Shown: piece after piece, positions 33,671 through 45,446 of the stretch | Position numbering within the stretch: position 1 is the stretch's first letter | How the letters are laid out: every line of letters begins with the position of its first letter | Assembly: GCA_037954235.1 (NCBI GenBank) | Contig: JBBMOA010000017.1 | Span: forward strand, 19,225,527 to 19,289,526 | DNA from: Aulostomus chinensis | Taxonomy: Eukaryota > Chordata > Actinopteri > Syngnathiformes > Aulostomidae | Direction: 5' to 3' | DNA: 64,000 nt | Notes under the pieces: model-generated | Databases searched by the model: none | Told to the model about the DNA's origin: nothing | Seen by the model: the letters and a program-made list of their open reading frames with translations, nothing else | Program-made: the position numbers and the translations under genes

Positions 33671-36600
33671 ATGTCACTGGCGGACTATGAGAGACATTTC
33701 GACTCGCTAAATTCAGATTTGGGTAGCGGGTCTGTGGTCAGTGAGAGATCCACGTCCGGCACATTTAATGGCGAAGAGGAGAAACTGCATTACATTCCTA
33801 TCCGGATCCTCGGGAGGGGGGCGTTCGGTGAAGCGACCCTGTACAGGAGAACAGAGGTAAGATGATTGTCCAAGCTCGCGTTTCTAGTGTTACAAAGACA
33901 TTTATTATTCATTACCCGGTGAAACAATACCCCTTATTAACATTTATCATCTCTGGAACGTTATCAGGGCAAGAAAAAAAAAATTCCCCAGATGTCACTT
34001 CTTGCACCTGGCTTTCGAGATGAATTATCACATGTCTGGCTACATGAATGCTCACTGTTCCCCTGACCACATACCTTAGTGAGAAATTCTTCAGTGAGAA
34101 CGAGACACATGTCTTTCCCATAGCTACTTCATCCCACTGTTTATGAAGGGAAATCCATGCTGCACCTCCCTCCAGAAGAGCTAACCAATCATTTCATATC
34201 AGGGCTGTGCAATCAGTTGAATGTGAATCAAAACCGAGATTAACAAAGGTTCTCTCACTTGGGATAAGACATAGCAACTCATTGATGTTATGGAAATCAC
34301 AATGTGGACTTTGCGAAAAGTAAAATTTGTATCAAAATAGTTACAATTGGATCGATCAAAATAAAAGTTGAAAAATGTTGAAGATGCACAATTTGGAAAC
34401 TGCTAGCAGCTCTTTGGGTTGAATAGTTGTCAGTTAGTACATCCATCATGTGGTAATTTATTTACAGTGGGTTCTTGATTATCTCTGCAATAAGATGGAG
34501 GGGGGTGGGGTGGATAAAAAGTGGCCTTAAATGAAGTGTTAATCAGCACTTGACTCTGGCTTCCCCAGGACAACTCTCTAGTGGTGTGGAAGGAGGTGGA
34601 CTTGAACTCCCTCTCAGAACGGGAGCGCAGAGATGTCATGAACGAAATAAGCATCCTCTCCATTCTGGAGCACAACAACATCATCGCCTACTTCAACCAC
34701 TTCATGGACAAAAACACTCTGCTCATCGAGTTGGAGTATTGCAATGGTAAGGAGACATCCGAAGAGTCTGAATGTTGTTCACCTGTGACCAAAAACTTAA
34801 AGATGTGTCATTCCAGGAGGGAACCTGTATGATAAAATCAACCAACAGAAGGGGAAGCTTTTCCATGAGGAGGTATGAGCGGAACACAGCAGCCATTTAT
34901 ATATCTGAGAATGTTAAACTTCTCTATAGACCTTTACACCTTTGTCCTCAGGTGGTCGTATGGTACCTGTACCAGATTGCTTCAGCGGTGGCCCACATCC
35001 ACAAGGCCGGGATCTTACACAGGTCAGATTCGTCCTTCGTGAACACACCTGGCAGTTCATGAGTTTTTAATCAGTAGGAACCTGAGACCGTTAGAGACCA
35101 GCTGACTGTTAATTAAAGCCAATGAATGGGAGTGGACCAGCAGGTTTGCACCCTCCTCTGTGTATTCTGGTTCAACTAGATAAGGGTCGGTTTATCCAGA
35201 GGTAATCATACTCATCCTTTCTGAAAAAAGGATGAGTCGTAGTAGCTGCTCTCCATTCGTTAACAAACTAAACCAAAGATCTCAGGCGTTGAATCAGTAA
35301 ACCCAGTCTGAAAAGTAGTTCTGGCTACTTGTTTGGTCCTAAAAACACACCATCCTTCCATCCATCTATCCATCCATCCATTTTCTCCCGCTTATCCTGT
35401 TAAGGGTTGCAGGGAGGCTGGAACGTCTTCCAGCAGCCTTTGGGTGAGAGGCCAGGTTCACCCTGGACAGGTCACCAGTCCATCGCAGGGCCAACACATA
35501 CAGACAGACAACCATTCACACTCACAGTCACACCTACGGTCAATTTAGAGTATCAATCAGCCTCGTCCCCTCTTGATGTCTTTGGACTGTGGGAGGAAGC
35601 TGGAGTACCAGAGAGAACCCACACAGGCACAGGGAGAACATGGAGACTCCACACAGAAAGATCCTGTGCTGCAGCCGCGGCTCGAACCCAGAACCTTCTT
35701 GCTGTGAGGTGACAGTGCTGACCACTGCACCACCGTGCTGCCCCTAAAAACACGCAATATCTCAATATCTTATGTTAATGCAGACAAAGATTAATTTAGA
35801 GAAAAGTGTATTTGATGACTTGACTGAGTATTGCTAACCTTCCCATCCACTACCATTCATTGAGCTAAGCTAACTAGCAGTTAGCCGGTCTCTCTGGGTC
35901 TCGGCTCCCTATTGCCGAGGAGAGAAGGGTATCCATCTACTTGTCTGCGTCTGATGATGATGGCAAATTAGCATATTTCTCTAAAGGTTGTCATCTTTTT
36001 CAAAAGTGTAATGTCACACTTCTGTTTTCCTGCAGAGATATCAAAACTCTGAACATTTTCCTGACTAAGACTGACCTCATCAAGCTTGGCGACTATGGAC
36101 TTGCAAAGAAACTAGGCTCTGAGTTTTCAATGGCAGAGACTGTAAGTTGTAACATTCTGTTTTACAGTTTAGATGTTTGATGGAGTTGATCTCCGGCCAA
36201 ACGAGGCCGTGTGTTTATGGCATGGCAGCCATGTTTCACTAATCCTCTCATCCTTTCTTGGTAAATCCAGTGCGTGGGAACTCCATATTATATGTCACCC
36301 GAGTTGTGCCAGGGAGCCAAGTACAACTTCAAATCAGACATTTGGGCCATGGGTTGTGTGATTTTTGAAGTCTTAACTCTTACGAGAACATTTGATGCGA
36401 CGGTAAGTCTGTTAAGTTTTGTGAAATTGTCTTAGATAGTTTACGAGAGATGATTATGGTTTGTCTCTTCTTTTTTTTTCCAGAACTTTATTAATTTAAC
36501 GGTTTGTGTCTGTGCAGAACCCTTTGAACTTGTGCGTGAAAATAGTCCAGGGGAACTGGACGATGGACGTGAACTCGGATGTTTATTCATCAGCATTGAT

Positions 36601-39600
36601 CAAGCTGGTGTATGAGTGTCTCGATCAAGTGAGTGAAGGAAATGATCTGAATAGGGCTGCAGCTGTTTTCATTGGCCACTAATCTGCTGCTGCTGTTGCG
36701 TTAATTGTTGTCTGTATCAGTCAAGAAAAATGGGATTGAAAATTCTTTTCAAATTGTCATTTTTTTCTCTCTCTTCTGAAACACCAGGGTTCATTTTCTG
36801 TCATAAATGACTAAAAAAAAAAGCAGTAAATCTTTATATTTAAGATTCTGGAACCACCCAGTGGGAGACATTTTTGCTTTAAAAATGACTGAAATAGTTA
36901 ATCAGTTATAAAAAATTATCAGCTATTAATTTTCCATTAATCGATTTAATGATGAATCGATCAGTGGATGCAGCTCTGAATCAGAGGAGAGTCTTGTTGA
37001 CTTCAGACAGGATATCACGTACCAGGCTGGGCTGGGGCCCAGGGGTGCCAGGGTGGGCTGGGAGCGCCCTCTAGTGGAGCACCCTCTACTGCTTCAAAAC
37101 AAATTGAAATTCCTGTATTCTCAACCGTACACAGTTTGTATATTTCGGGATTTGAATTAGAGACACTCAAGGAAGCAAGCAAGCTCATAAAATGAGGTTG
37201 TTGTGTGGAGAATAATGGGAAAGATTTTCATAAACATATTAATTCCAGGATCCATTCATACATTTATATTAGAATAGACGAACCAAAATAATTTAGGATT
37301 TTTTCTGAATGACCCCCTTGGCCCTGTGTAAGGATCAATAGCTGGACTTAATGTAGAGAAGTTTGAGAACCGCTGCACTGAAGTTTCTGTGACTGTGCCG
37401 CAGGATCCCTCGAAGCGGCCAACAGCTGAGCAGGTTCTAGACCGGCCATTCATCTCCTGCTGCCGACAGTAAGTTGGCTTCAACTTTTTCCTGAATCGGA
37501 AAATCGTTTGCTTTGTGTTTTTATTTAATGATATAAGTTATAACACCCACAACAATCCTTTGACAACTCCATTTTGTGCCAGGGACCTTGAGGAGCGGGT
37601 CGTTTTACTGAATTCAGCCATGAAGAAACCAAAGTGAGTTCTCATTTGTTCTACGTTCTCCGCTGTTGAAGCTTTGGTATCATCCCTCGACTGTAACTGA
37701 TTTATTGTCTGTGCCAGGCTGAGTACAGTGACTGAGACCCCTGTTGCTGTGGTGACCACGCGCTCCAGGGAGGTGTATTTCTGGGGTGGAGGCAAGTTCA
37801 CCCCCCAGAAACTTGACTCCTTTAAAGGGGGCAGCAGTGCCCAACATGTGTGTGCAGGAGAGAGTCACTTTGCAGTGGTGACAGTGGAGAAAGAGCTGTA
37901 CACCTGGGCGGTGAGTGCTCTTACATCGCTCTGGAACACATCCAGTTCTACTGCTTCACTCCAGAGAACTTTCTCAATCTTTTCTTTAGAATGTGCAAGG
38001 TGGGGCCAAGATGGTGGGCCAGCTGGGCCACGGAGACCAGGCTTCATACCGGCAGCCCAAGAAGGTAGAGAAGCTCCAAGGGAAGGCCATTCGACAAGTG
38101 GCGTGCGGGGCCGACTTCACCGCCTGTGTTACCGGTGAGTAAAAATCCAAAATGGCAACCTAAGAGATGTGAGAGTAAGTGGTTTTCATGTCCTCTAATG
38201 TTCTGCGTCTTCTGCAGATGAGGACCAGATGTACATGTTTGGGTCGGACTATTACGGCTGCATCGGTGTGGAGGGCACACTTGGCCCGGAGATTTTAGAG
38301 CCGGTGCTTCTGGAGTTTTTTGAGGAGCGACCTGTCCGCCAGGTCTCGTGCGGAGACAACCATGTAGTGGTCATGACTCATAGTGGGGATATCTACTCCT
38401 GGGGCTGCGGAGAGTATGGTACATAGGGTTGCAGGATGTACTAATGTTTGAGCTGATGTCATTAGGGGTCTGTCAGGTTGTGTTTTTGCTGTTACAAGTG
38501 TAACCAGCAGGAGGAGACAGTTTCCCTTTTAATGTACAGTTCTCTTTCCTGTTTATTTAATGTATTTTCCTGCTGTAGGGCGTCTCGGCCTGGAATGTGA
38601 AGATGACTTTTCTTCTCCGATGCAAGTAAGACTTTTGCATATCCATGACTACAATTCCAGTCATAAAACCTGTAGCTATTCCTCTCTAATGTCCTGTCTT
38701 TTATGGGTTTCCCAGGTGGAGATCCCCAAAGGCGCCACCATCTCCTCTGTCTCATGTGGTAGCGATGGAACTTTCTTTTTGACAGAAATGGGCAAAGTCC
38801 TAGCATGTGGGAACAATGAATTTAACAAGCTAGGTCTGAACCAGGAAGTCTCTGGTCTTAAAAACCACCCTGGAGAGGTACAGGCTTGTTCCTAATGTGC
38901 TTCACTAAAACAGACGTTAGGTGATGATGATGAAGAGTGTTTATTAGCTTTTTAACTGGTCCATCACACCAGAGTTACCAGGGGATCCCATACATCACCA
39001 CGCTGACTTTGGTAAAGCAGCTGTCTCGCTTCAAGATCCAGGTCATCGCCCCAGGGAAGACCCACACAGCTGCCATCGATGGTACTGCAAAAACAGCCAG
39101 TCGTTTTTCTTGCCATTGAAATGTTGGAGAATCGTAACTTCGTACAACTTCTGGCTCCACAGAACGCGGCCGTCTTCTCACATTTGGGTGCAACAAGTAC
39201 GGACAGCTGGGTGTTAAAGACTTTAAGAAACACCAGGGTGTCCAAGTCCTGGTTGGGCCTTTTGGGGGAAAGATAGTAACCAAAGTGTCATGTGGAGATG
39301 ACTTCACCATTGCGGCCACAGAAGGTAATAGAGAAAATGCACAACCTCTGTGTATATAGATATACATTAAATATTCCATTATTATTCCAGTGGCATGGTA
39401 ACGCTAAGTTAGCGCATTTAGGCATGTTCTTACGCATCTGCATCTGTTCTGTCTGCTGCAATGTCAAGACATGCTGTAAAAACCTGACTCGAGGTACATA
39501 TTCTAAATATGTCGGGTAAAATTCTGAAACTCCAACCAGAATATAATGTTGAAATTCCTTTTCCCAATTCACAAATCATCAGTTTTTTTGATTAATAACA

Positions 39601-40074
39601 AGATGTTAGTGTGAATGTTAATGTTGCCAATGATGTATCATTTTCTCTGATGCCTTCTTTATACCTGTGGCTGGTTTTATTCCTGTTCTCATAGACAATC
39701 AGATCTTTGCCTGGGGAAACGCAGGGAATGGGCGACTTGGAATGCCCGCTGATAAGGGATTCGGCTCTGAGGTTTGCCCTGCCATGCCGAGGCCCATCTT
39801 TGGATCCCTGCACCATGTACCAGACCTTTCTTGCCGTGGTTGGCACACCATCATAATAATGGGTATGTCATCTTAAATGGACATTTATTTGGTGTCATGG
39901 CTCTTAAAAAAACAAAAAGGAATCTGATTTGTGCTTTTTTTTTCTGATTTGCAGAGAAAGTGCTCAACTCCAAGACGATTCGCTCTAACAGCAGTGGGCT
40001 GTCTGTTGGAAGTGGTAAATACAGATCTGTGTATTGACTCATTCCTTTGCTAAGGTGTTTGTGGCTATACGCTG

Positions 40075-40115
<41 letters not shown>

Positions 40116-41616
40116 TGAATCCAGGTGTTGGACAGGAGGGTTCTACATCCACAGTGGATCTTGAAATGGAACCTGGTGCCATGACAGAGTTTCGTGACAG
40201 GGGTCTTGGGGGAACCGTGGAGGCCGATCCTGACGGATGCCTCTTGGAGACGCCAATGATGTCAATGGCAAACCAGACTGGGGACAGCTCCTGTCCTCTA
40301 TGGCTTAGAAAGGTTTGTTCAGTCGTGGGCCAGTAACAGAGGCTGCGTTCAAGACAACCAGTCAAGCTCTGTATTGGGAAAATTGAACTCTCTCATACTC
40401 TGAAATAAGTGGCTTGAAACTCTCTGTATCTTTTCCGTTTAGTCCGTCTTAACATCACTTACAACTTCAAAGATGGTGGCCTTAAGGGTGTTGATCTTAA
40501 AACCATTTTTGACATTTTAGCTTACACTCTGATTTGTACTTTGTTTAATATGAGATTTTTCTGAATGTGTTGCTTTGATTATTGCAGTATGTGGAATTTA
40601 ACAGGGATTTTACTTACTGGTTTTGTACCACCCAGTATCGCAGCATCGCCACTGATCTAGTAAAGTGATGTCACAAATCTCCTGGTCGGAATTCTGCCCT
40701 CCGAGTTATCATGGACTCATTATTAATCTCAGATATTTGACTTTACCCACAAAATTGATTTTTTTTTTTAAATTTTTCAAAAAAATAAAAATCACATGGC
40801 CCTGTTACTCTTCCATAATTATCCATCAAGGAAGTGAGCTACACAATTCACTGGTTCTCGTTCAACAGGAGCTTGAGGATGCGGAGTACATCCCCATGCC
40901 AGAAGACTCCCAGGGATCCATTCCTGACCAGCTCTCGTCTTTCTCTGAGAGCATCACCCTGCCCTACGAGGAGCTGAAGGAACTAAAGGCCGCTGCAGCA
41001 GCAGTTGGCAGCAAAAAAGACCTGTCGGTAATAAACGCTCTTTTCACTCACATTGACAGGGTTATGATGATTTATTCATATTAATAAATGCTGCTGTTTC
41101 ATTTAGAAATTCATCCACTCCTCCGCTTTGTCTTCACAGACTAAAAGAATGACTGACAGGGTAAATGGCCTGGAGGAGCCGGACATCTGCAGAAAAGGAG
41201 AATCATGCTGCCGAGCAAGTAGCGAGGTTGCACAGGTAACGCACCTACACACTCATCAGTGTCACTGGAGAGTTAACACGGGTCTTTGTAACATAGAGTT
41301 TGTTTTACAGCTGCGAGAGAGAGTCGCTCAGCAAGAGATGAGGATCCAGATGCTGGAGAAACAGGTGAGACCGAGCCCCTGGCCTGCCGTCCTCCTGATT
41401 CTGATCCAGGTGTGATAGTTTTCCTGCTGTCTGTAGGTGAATGAGCAGCAAAAGGAGAATGAGAGGTTGTGGGCAGCAATTCATCGCTCAACGCAGCAGC
41501 AAGAGGGCAGTGACAACAATGGAAACCCTTGCTCCGATCGCGCATCCGGAGAGAGAAGAGGAAGAGGTGGCGTATTCTCGAACCACGGGGGCCGATCTGC
41601 AGGGGCCAGCGTGTGA
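33671..41616 (+). CDS. NEK9: NEK9 (NERCC1) mitotic kinase, 23 coding exons, complete
   Basis: NIMA-related kinase 9 activates NEK6/NEK7 in mitosis and acts in spindle and centrosome organisation. Exons: 33671-33856, 34569-34746, 34817-34872, 34952-35022, 36036-36141, 36271-36402, 36518-36628, 37404-37468, 37583-37633, 37718-37910, 37990-38134, 38218-38418, 38579-38625, 38716-38877, 38973-39081, 39163-39324, 39695-39862, 39955-40014, 40125-40312, 40869-41027, 41140-41235, 41311-41364, 41437-41616. This gives 959 aa (human about 979). Kinase: LGRGAFGEA (47-55), Lys70 in VWKEV, HRDIK (Asp165), DYG (183-185, the usual NEK9 variant of DFG), GTPYYMSPEL. Then RCC1-like repeats (SCGDNHVVVMT, YSWGCGEYGRLGL, IAPGKTHTAAID, FAWGNAGNGRLGM) and a C-terminal coiled coil (LRERVAQQEMRIQMLEKQV). 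The residue before VGTPYY is Cys (human Leu). Confidence 0.96.
35351..35744 (-). repeat. SINE-like teleost dispersed repeat, copy 2 (NEK9 intron 4)
   Basis: Reverse-complement copy of the element at 21951-22323. The plus strand reads from CATCCATCCATCCATTTTCT through ACCTGTCCAGGG-type sequence (GGACAGGTCACCAGTCCATC) to GACCACTGCACCACCGTGCT and GCCCC. It lies antisense in NEK9 intron 4. Open frames across it are artefacts. Confidence 0.85.
35838..35925. repeat. TTAGCTTAGC repeat fragment (NEK9 intron 4)
   Basis: TTGAGCTAAGCTAACTAGCAG followed by TTAGCCGGTCTCTCTGGGTC matches the fragment near 31915 in the same orientation. Confidence 0.6.
36651..36978. repeat. AATCGATTAAT-type dispersed repeat, copy 1 (NEK9 intron 7)
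   Basis: It starts AGGGCTGCAGCTGTTTTCAT and ends TAATCGATTTAATGATGAAT with GATGCAGCTCTG, so its ends are rough inverted repeats (GGCTGCAGC/GCAGCTC). The internal block TTTTGCTTTAAAAATGACTG is typical of an abundant fish repeat with GATTAAT ends. Non-coding. Confidence 0.7.
40075..40113. repeat. (GT)n tract abutting the NEK9 exon 19 acceptor
   Basis: An almost pure GT run of about 38 bp ends 11 bp before the acceptor AG at 40123-40124, replacing the polypyrimidine tract. Confidence 0.93.
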
Positions 41617-43260
41617 GGCTCCACCAGCAGACGTCATGGGAGAAGTTCTAAGTCTTTCAGCACATTTTCAGTTCAGCAAACTGGTTAGATGGGGATCGGA
41701 GGCTTGATTGCAGCAGAGTGCAACCTCACGCCCAACCACAATGTGCAACATGATATATGCGATATTTAACAGAGCGCAACGTTGCATGATTACGTTTGAT
41801 TGCACATGCAGTTTAATACCTTGCACACTCTCACGTGCACACCTGTGTTCAGTGATCCGGTTGGTATCTCCACAGACTGATATGTTGGCTGGATTCAACA
41901 TGAGGCGTCGGCCCCCGACACCTGCGCGAGACAATCTGATGGTAGTTCTATTCTGCTGCGGGATGTAGTGGCGTCGCTGTTGCCTTTTAGTGATGTCAAC
42001 ATGAAGCTTTAGTCCTGGGATAATATCAGACTGGTAAAATCACCGTATTCAAAATGTAGCTTTCCCCTTCCCTTCATTTCTGTTGAGATGTGAGGAAATG
42101 TTAGACCAAGGCCATGATTTAGGGCCGCTACAGATTGTCCTCGATTAATCTGACAATTGTTTTCACGATTAATCAATCAAATTTTTAGCCTTTAATGTGT
42201 AAATTAATATCTAAAATGCTCATCACAACTTCTTTAGTCCATCCTAAAGTTAAAAACCTCCAAGACCCTTCATTTTCTGTCCTAAATACCAAAGAGACCA
42301 GCAAAATCCTGATGTTTTGGAGTCTGGAACAGGTGAATGTTTGACTTTTTAGCCAGAAAAAAAGACGAAAAAAATTCATGGCGTATAAAAGTAGTTAATT
42401 AAGTTTCTTTCAACCGATTAATTCTTACAGCGCTAACATGAGTCTTGTGTCCAGTTTCAATGTGAAAACAACTTTCCTGCGTCACTTATTTTCATTATTG
42501 CATCCTCAAAAGTTGTAAGCATCAAATAATGTATAACTTCTAATTGTCTAAAATGTTAGCAAACGTATCAGCTCATGCAAATATTTGCTTTTTCAACGCG
42601 CACGCATTCTTTTCATATAAAAAGTGCATAGGTGTGAAACAGAAAACTACTGATTTAGGTTTTTTTTTTTTTTTTTTTAATGGCAGTCTTTTTTGCGGCA
42701 CATGCGCATCTGTTGTCACGGTGATACGTGTGGACACTTGAACAGAATGTGGGGGGAAAATGGGTTTTAAAGCTTTTTGAAATATGGCTGACCTTACAGT
42801 CATGATGTCATTGTTATTGTATTTTTTGTCATTATATCTGTCTCTAATCCTCTGAAATGTCATCATTCGCGTCACACATGACAGCAAGTAACTGTTCTTT
42901 ATTTGACGTCTGGTGGTTTTGTGTATGTTTGTTGCTCCAAATCTATACTTCTGCATTTGTGTCACAGTTTACAAGCTGTTTATTTGTGGTGAATGAACTG
43001 ACAAATGTATGAAACCACACTGTTAGATGCGACGTGAAGTACAGTGCCTTAGCAAGCTTTTGAAAGCAAAAAAAAAAAAAAAAAAGATGCAAATTTAGCA
43101 ATGCTGTAGCTTATGGGATGTTTTATACCGTGTGTTTCAAAGCATTTAAGATATGATTAACCAAAATCAAGAGATGTAACTGTTATATAAACACACCTGC
43201 AGTCAAAATGTTGTGTCATGCTTTATGTAAAAGCCATCAATAAAACTAACAGGTTTTTTT
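41617..43260 (+). other. NEK9 3' untranslated region
   Basis: It extends from the stop at 41614-41616 to a clear AATAAA at 43239-43244. It contains a dispersed repeat at 42124-42436 and poly-T/poly-A runs (about 42660-42679 and 43069-43086). The opposing ZC2HC1C signal is about 90 bp further on, so the two genes converge tail-to-tail. Confidence 0.7.
42124..42436. repeat. AATCGATTAAT-type dispersed repeat, copy 2 (NEK9 3' UTR)
   Basis: The blocks CTCGATTAATCTGACAATTG, CACGATTAATCAATCAAATT, GATGTTTTGGAGTCTGGAAC, GACTTTTTAGCCAGAAAAAA and CAACCGATTAATTCTTACAG are in the same family and orientation as 36651-36978. Confidence 0.7.
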
Positions 43261-43424
43261 TGTTGTTTATGGGTGGGTGTGTGCGCGCGTGTGTGTGTAG
43301 ATAGAAACTTCAACGACTGTGTTTTTACTGCCTTTATTTATGTTTTACAGAGCAAAAACTCTTGTGAAAGTGTCGACAGACTTTCAGAGAAAATACTGAG
43401 CAGCTACATTTGGCAGCTGAGGTA

Positions 43425-43545
43425 GAGGGTCTTGCTCGAGGGCACTTGAGTGGTGGTAGTGAAGACTTCAGTTTGCCCACCCAGAATTATCCTGCTGTCT
43501 CTGGGGATTGAACCTGTGACGGCTGGGTCAGCTGGACTATTTTGA
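43425..43545. repeat. Short fish repeat fragment downstream of ZC2HC1C
   Basis: The segment with GAGGGTCTTGCTCGAGGGCA, CTTGAGTGGTGG and GGGGATTGAACCTGTGACGG resembles the 'ccttgagcaaggc / gggaatcgaacc' part of a widespread fish repeat. It lies in the likely ZC2HC1C 3' UTR, which ends at a minus-strand AATAAA at 43333-43338. Confidence 0.5.
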
Positions 43546-43700
43546 CACTGACATGCCAGCTGGTTTTCGACCTTGATCCGGTTTCCTTGTGTTGTATTTG
43601 TGTGTGTTTCTCTTCAAAACCTGAATTTAAAAAAGAAAAACATGAATTCCCTAAAAACGGTACTCTTATGCCTACACTTTGAGGGTTGGCCCTGACAGAA

Positions 43701-44720
43701 TTATGAAAACAGTGGGTGGCCTACCTCCGGACTCTGGCTCGTGCCGTGGGTTTTCATGAACTCCTCTAGGGCAGATCCCTTAGTCCTATGTTGGTAGGAG
43801 TTAAAGACTCGGCGGCTGGATTGTTTCATCTTCTCACAGACTCGCTCGTGCTTCTCCACTCGGTCCTGTGAGAAGGTTCTGTTGCAGATTCTGCAGGGGA
43901 GAAGCTCTCCGCTGGTGTCGGGGCTTTCTGAGAGGCTGAGAGATCTATCAGTTTTCTGTTGCATTAAATGTTTCCTGTTTCTGTCATCAGATGAACCGCC
44001 CATCTCTTCTTCTTGTCTGGTCCAAACGCCCATAGAAGCCTTATTATTAACTTCTCTTTCATCTACTCTACCTACCTCTCCTTTTGTTCTCTCCATCTTT
44101 CTCACATCGTCCTCATTGGGGTTCCTCTTTAACTGAGCCTTCTCTCTGGCGCTACTTCCCTGTCTTGCTCCCTTCTCTTCTGCATGTGTACTCTTTCCCT
44201 CTTTTCTCAGTTGCCGATCATCTTCCAGTCTTCTTTTGTGTTTCCACAGCTCTCTGCTTCTCACTCCATCTATGCACCTGTTTTCTTTTGGCGCCTCTCC
44301 ATGCGTTGTTTTTCTCCTATCATGTATCTCTTCCCTTCTTTTCTGGTCTTCTCTCGCCTTCTGGATCTTTTGTCTGACTTTTTCCTCAACCCTCCACAGC
44401 TTTTCTTGTAACTTTTGCTGTTTTTCCCAAATTGCTTTGGTCAGTTGCACCTCTCTGTCAGGTAGTCTGAGGGTTTTTTTACTTGCATGCTGGAATCCAG
44501 TGGACTCTCTGATGCTATTTAAATGATCTTGGGATGACAAAGGGCCTGAAATGGCCATTTTTTCCAAATGAAGAGTGTCTTCCGTCCCGAGGTTTAGATG
44601 TCTTCTGTGGTGGACAGGCTTGTTTGGAAATGGCAGGTGTTCTTCAGGCACTCTCTTCTCAGATTCAGCACCATGTCCTGCTGTAGGTGTGGCCATGGCT
44701 TCATGTACAGATTTTTGCAT
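43701..44720 (-). CDS. ZC2HC1C: ZC2HC1C (FAM164C-like) zinc-finger protein
   Basis: A 339-aa open frame. The N-terminal two thirds is highly charged and probably coiled-coil (LTKAIWEKQQKLQEKLWRVE, EKVRQKIQKAREDQKRREEI). The C-terminal part has one C2HC zinc finger, CRICNRTFSQDRVEKHERVC. It is followed by SSRRVFNSYQHRTKGSALEE, which parallels the human motif (KRKVFDSSRARAKGTELEQ from memory). Position between NEK9 and ACYP1, on the opposite strand from both, matches the human locus. The final residues after SQSPE could be read-through of a splice donor (GAG/GTAGGC at 43720), so the true C-terminus may differ. The protein is poorly characterised. It shares a divergent promoter with ACYP1. Confidence 0.85.
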   Translation of the reverse strand: MQKSVHEAMATPTAGHGAESEKRVPEEHLPFPNKPVHHRRHLNLGTEDTLHLEKMAISGPLSSQDHLNSIRESTGFQHASKKTLRLPDREVQLTKAIWEKQQKLQEKLWRVEEKVRQKIQKAREDQKRREEIHDRRKTTHGEAPKENRCIDGVRSRELWKHKRRLEDDRQLRKEGKSTHAEEKGARQGSSAREKAQLKRNPNEDDVRKMERTKGEVGRVDEREVNNKASMGVWTRQEEEMGGSSDDRNRKHLMQQKTDRSLSLSESPDTSGELLPCRICNRTFSQDRVEKHERVCEKMKQSSRRVFNSYQHRTKGSALEEFMKTHGTSQSPEVGHPLFS

Positions 44721-45446
44721 AAATCACGCAATTACTTAAGTCACACAGCACCTAAGGGATTCTTCCTGTAGAATTTTTAAGAGAGGAAGTTGAATTAGTT
44801 GCAATAAAAGAGCTTAATGACTGTGGGACTAAGGGGTTACCGCTATGATTAGTCGTATTAAATAGAAAAAACACATACCATGACCGGATAAATGTCAAAA
44901 CCCCAAACAAGTTCTTTATCGTGGTAACGGGAAACTCGGCGAATATTTTTTTTTCCCCAAAAGAAAGTAAGAAGTAAGTTGCAAACCTCCTGCGTCCGTT
45001 GCTGAGAAGCCACGTCTGGAATTCAGCCTGGCTCTCGATTCTTTCTCATTCTAAAGTCGAGCGGCTGTTATACTCGAAATAACGACGTACCCTGCGTTCA
45101 CAAGGTTTACATTCGTTGCTTAGAAACCGCAGTTTCTCCGCACGTTCTGATTGCGTCACTTCCGGGAGAAGAACTCACAGCATACTGAAGTCTGTATCCG
45201 ATGGTCGAAGCACGTCTTGCCATCAATATTCAGGTGAGCTGGACTATCCCTCACCCATCAGTTATTTAGAATACGACTAAAATGACGTGAGGCTAAATAA
45301 CTTTTCTCTCTGGGGTCGAAATTGTTTAAATAGCAATGCGCTAGCATAGCTTGTAGCTAATGTAGCACCTACGAGGCAAAATGATGAGGAACTTTCACAA
45401 TTCAGCCACTAAAGTATCGTTTTATTTCGCCGTTTCTAGGTCCAGT
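44721..45446. promoter_or_regulatory. Divergent ZC2HC1C/ACYP1 promoter and leaders
   Basis: Start codons 726 bp apart on opposite strands. It includes a likely ACYP1 5' exon ending at 45233 (CAG/GTGAGC) joined to an acceptor at 45438-45439 (TTCTAG). It also has two X-box-like motifs of the form GTTGCT-N-AGAARC at 44998-45010 and 45115-45127. CpG content is raised around 45030-45200. Confidence 0.65.

Noticed and set aside
35333..35765. Open frames of 61-101 aa inside NEK9 intron 4
   Set aside because: Same dispersed repeat in reverse orientation; not exons of NEK9, whose flanking exons join in phase without them.
43882..44526. Plus-strand frames opposite ZC2HC1C
   Set aside because: They are antisense shadows of the charged ZC2HC1C coding sequence with no independent motif.
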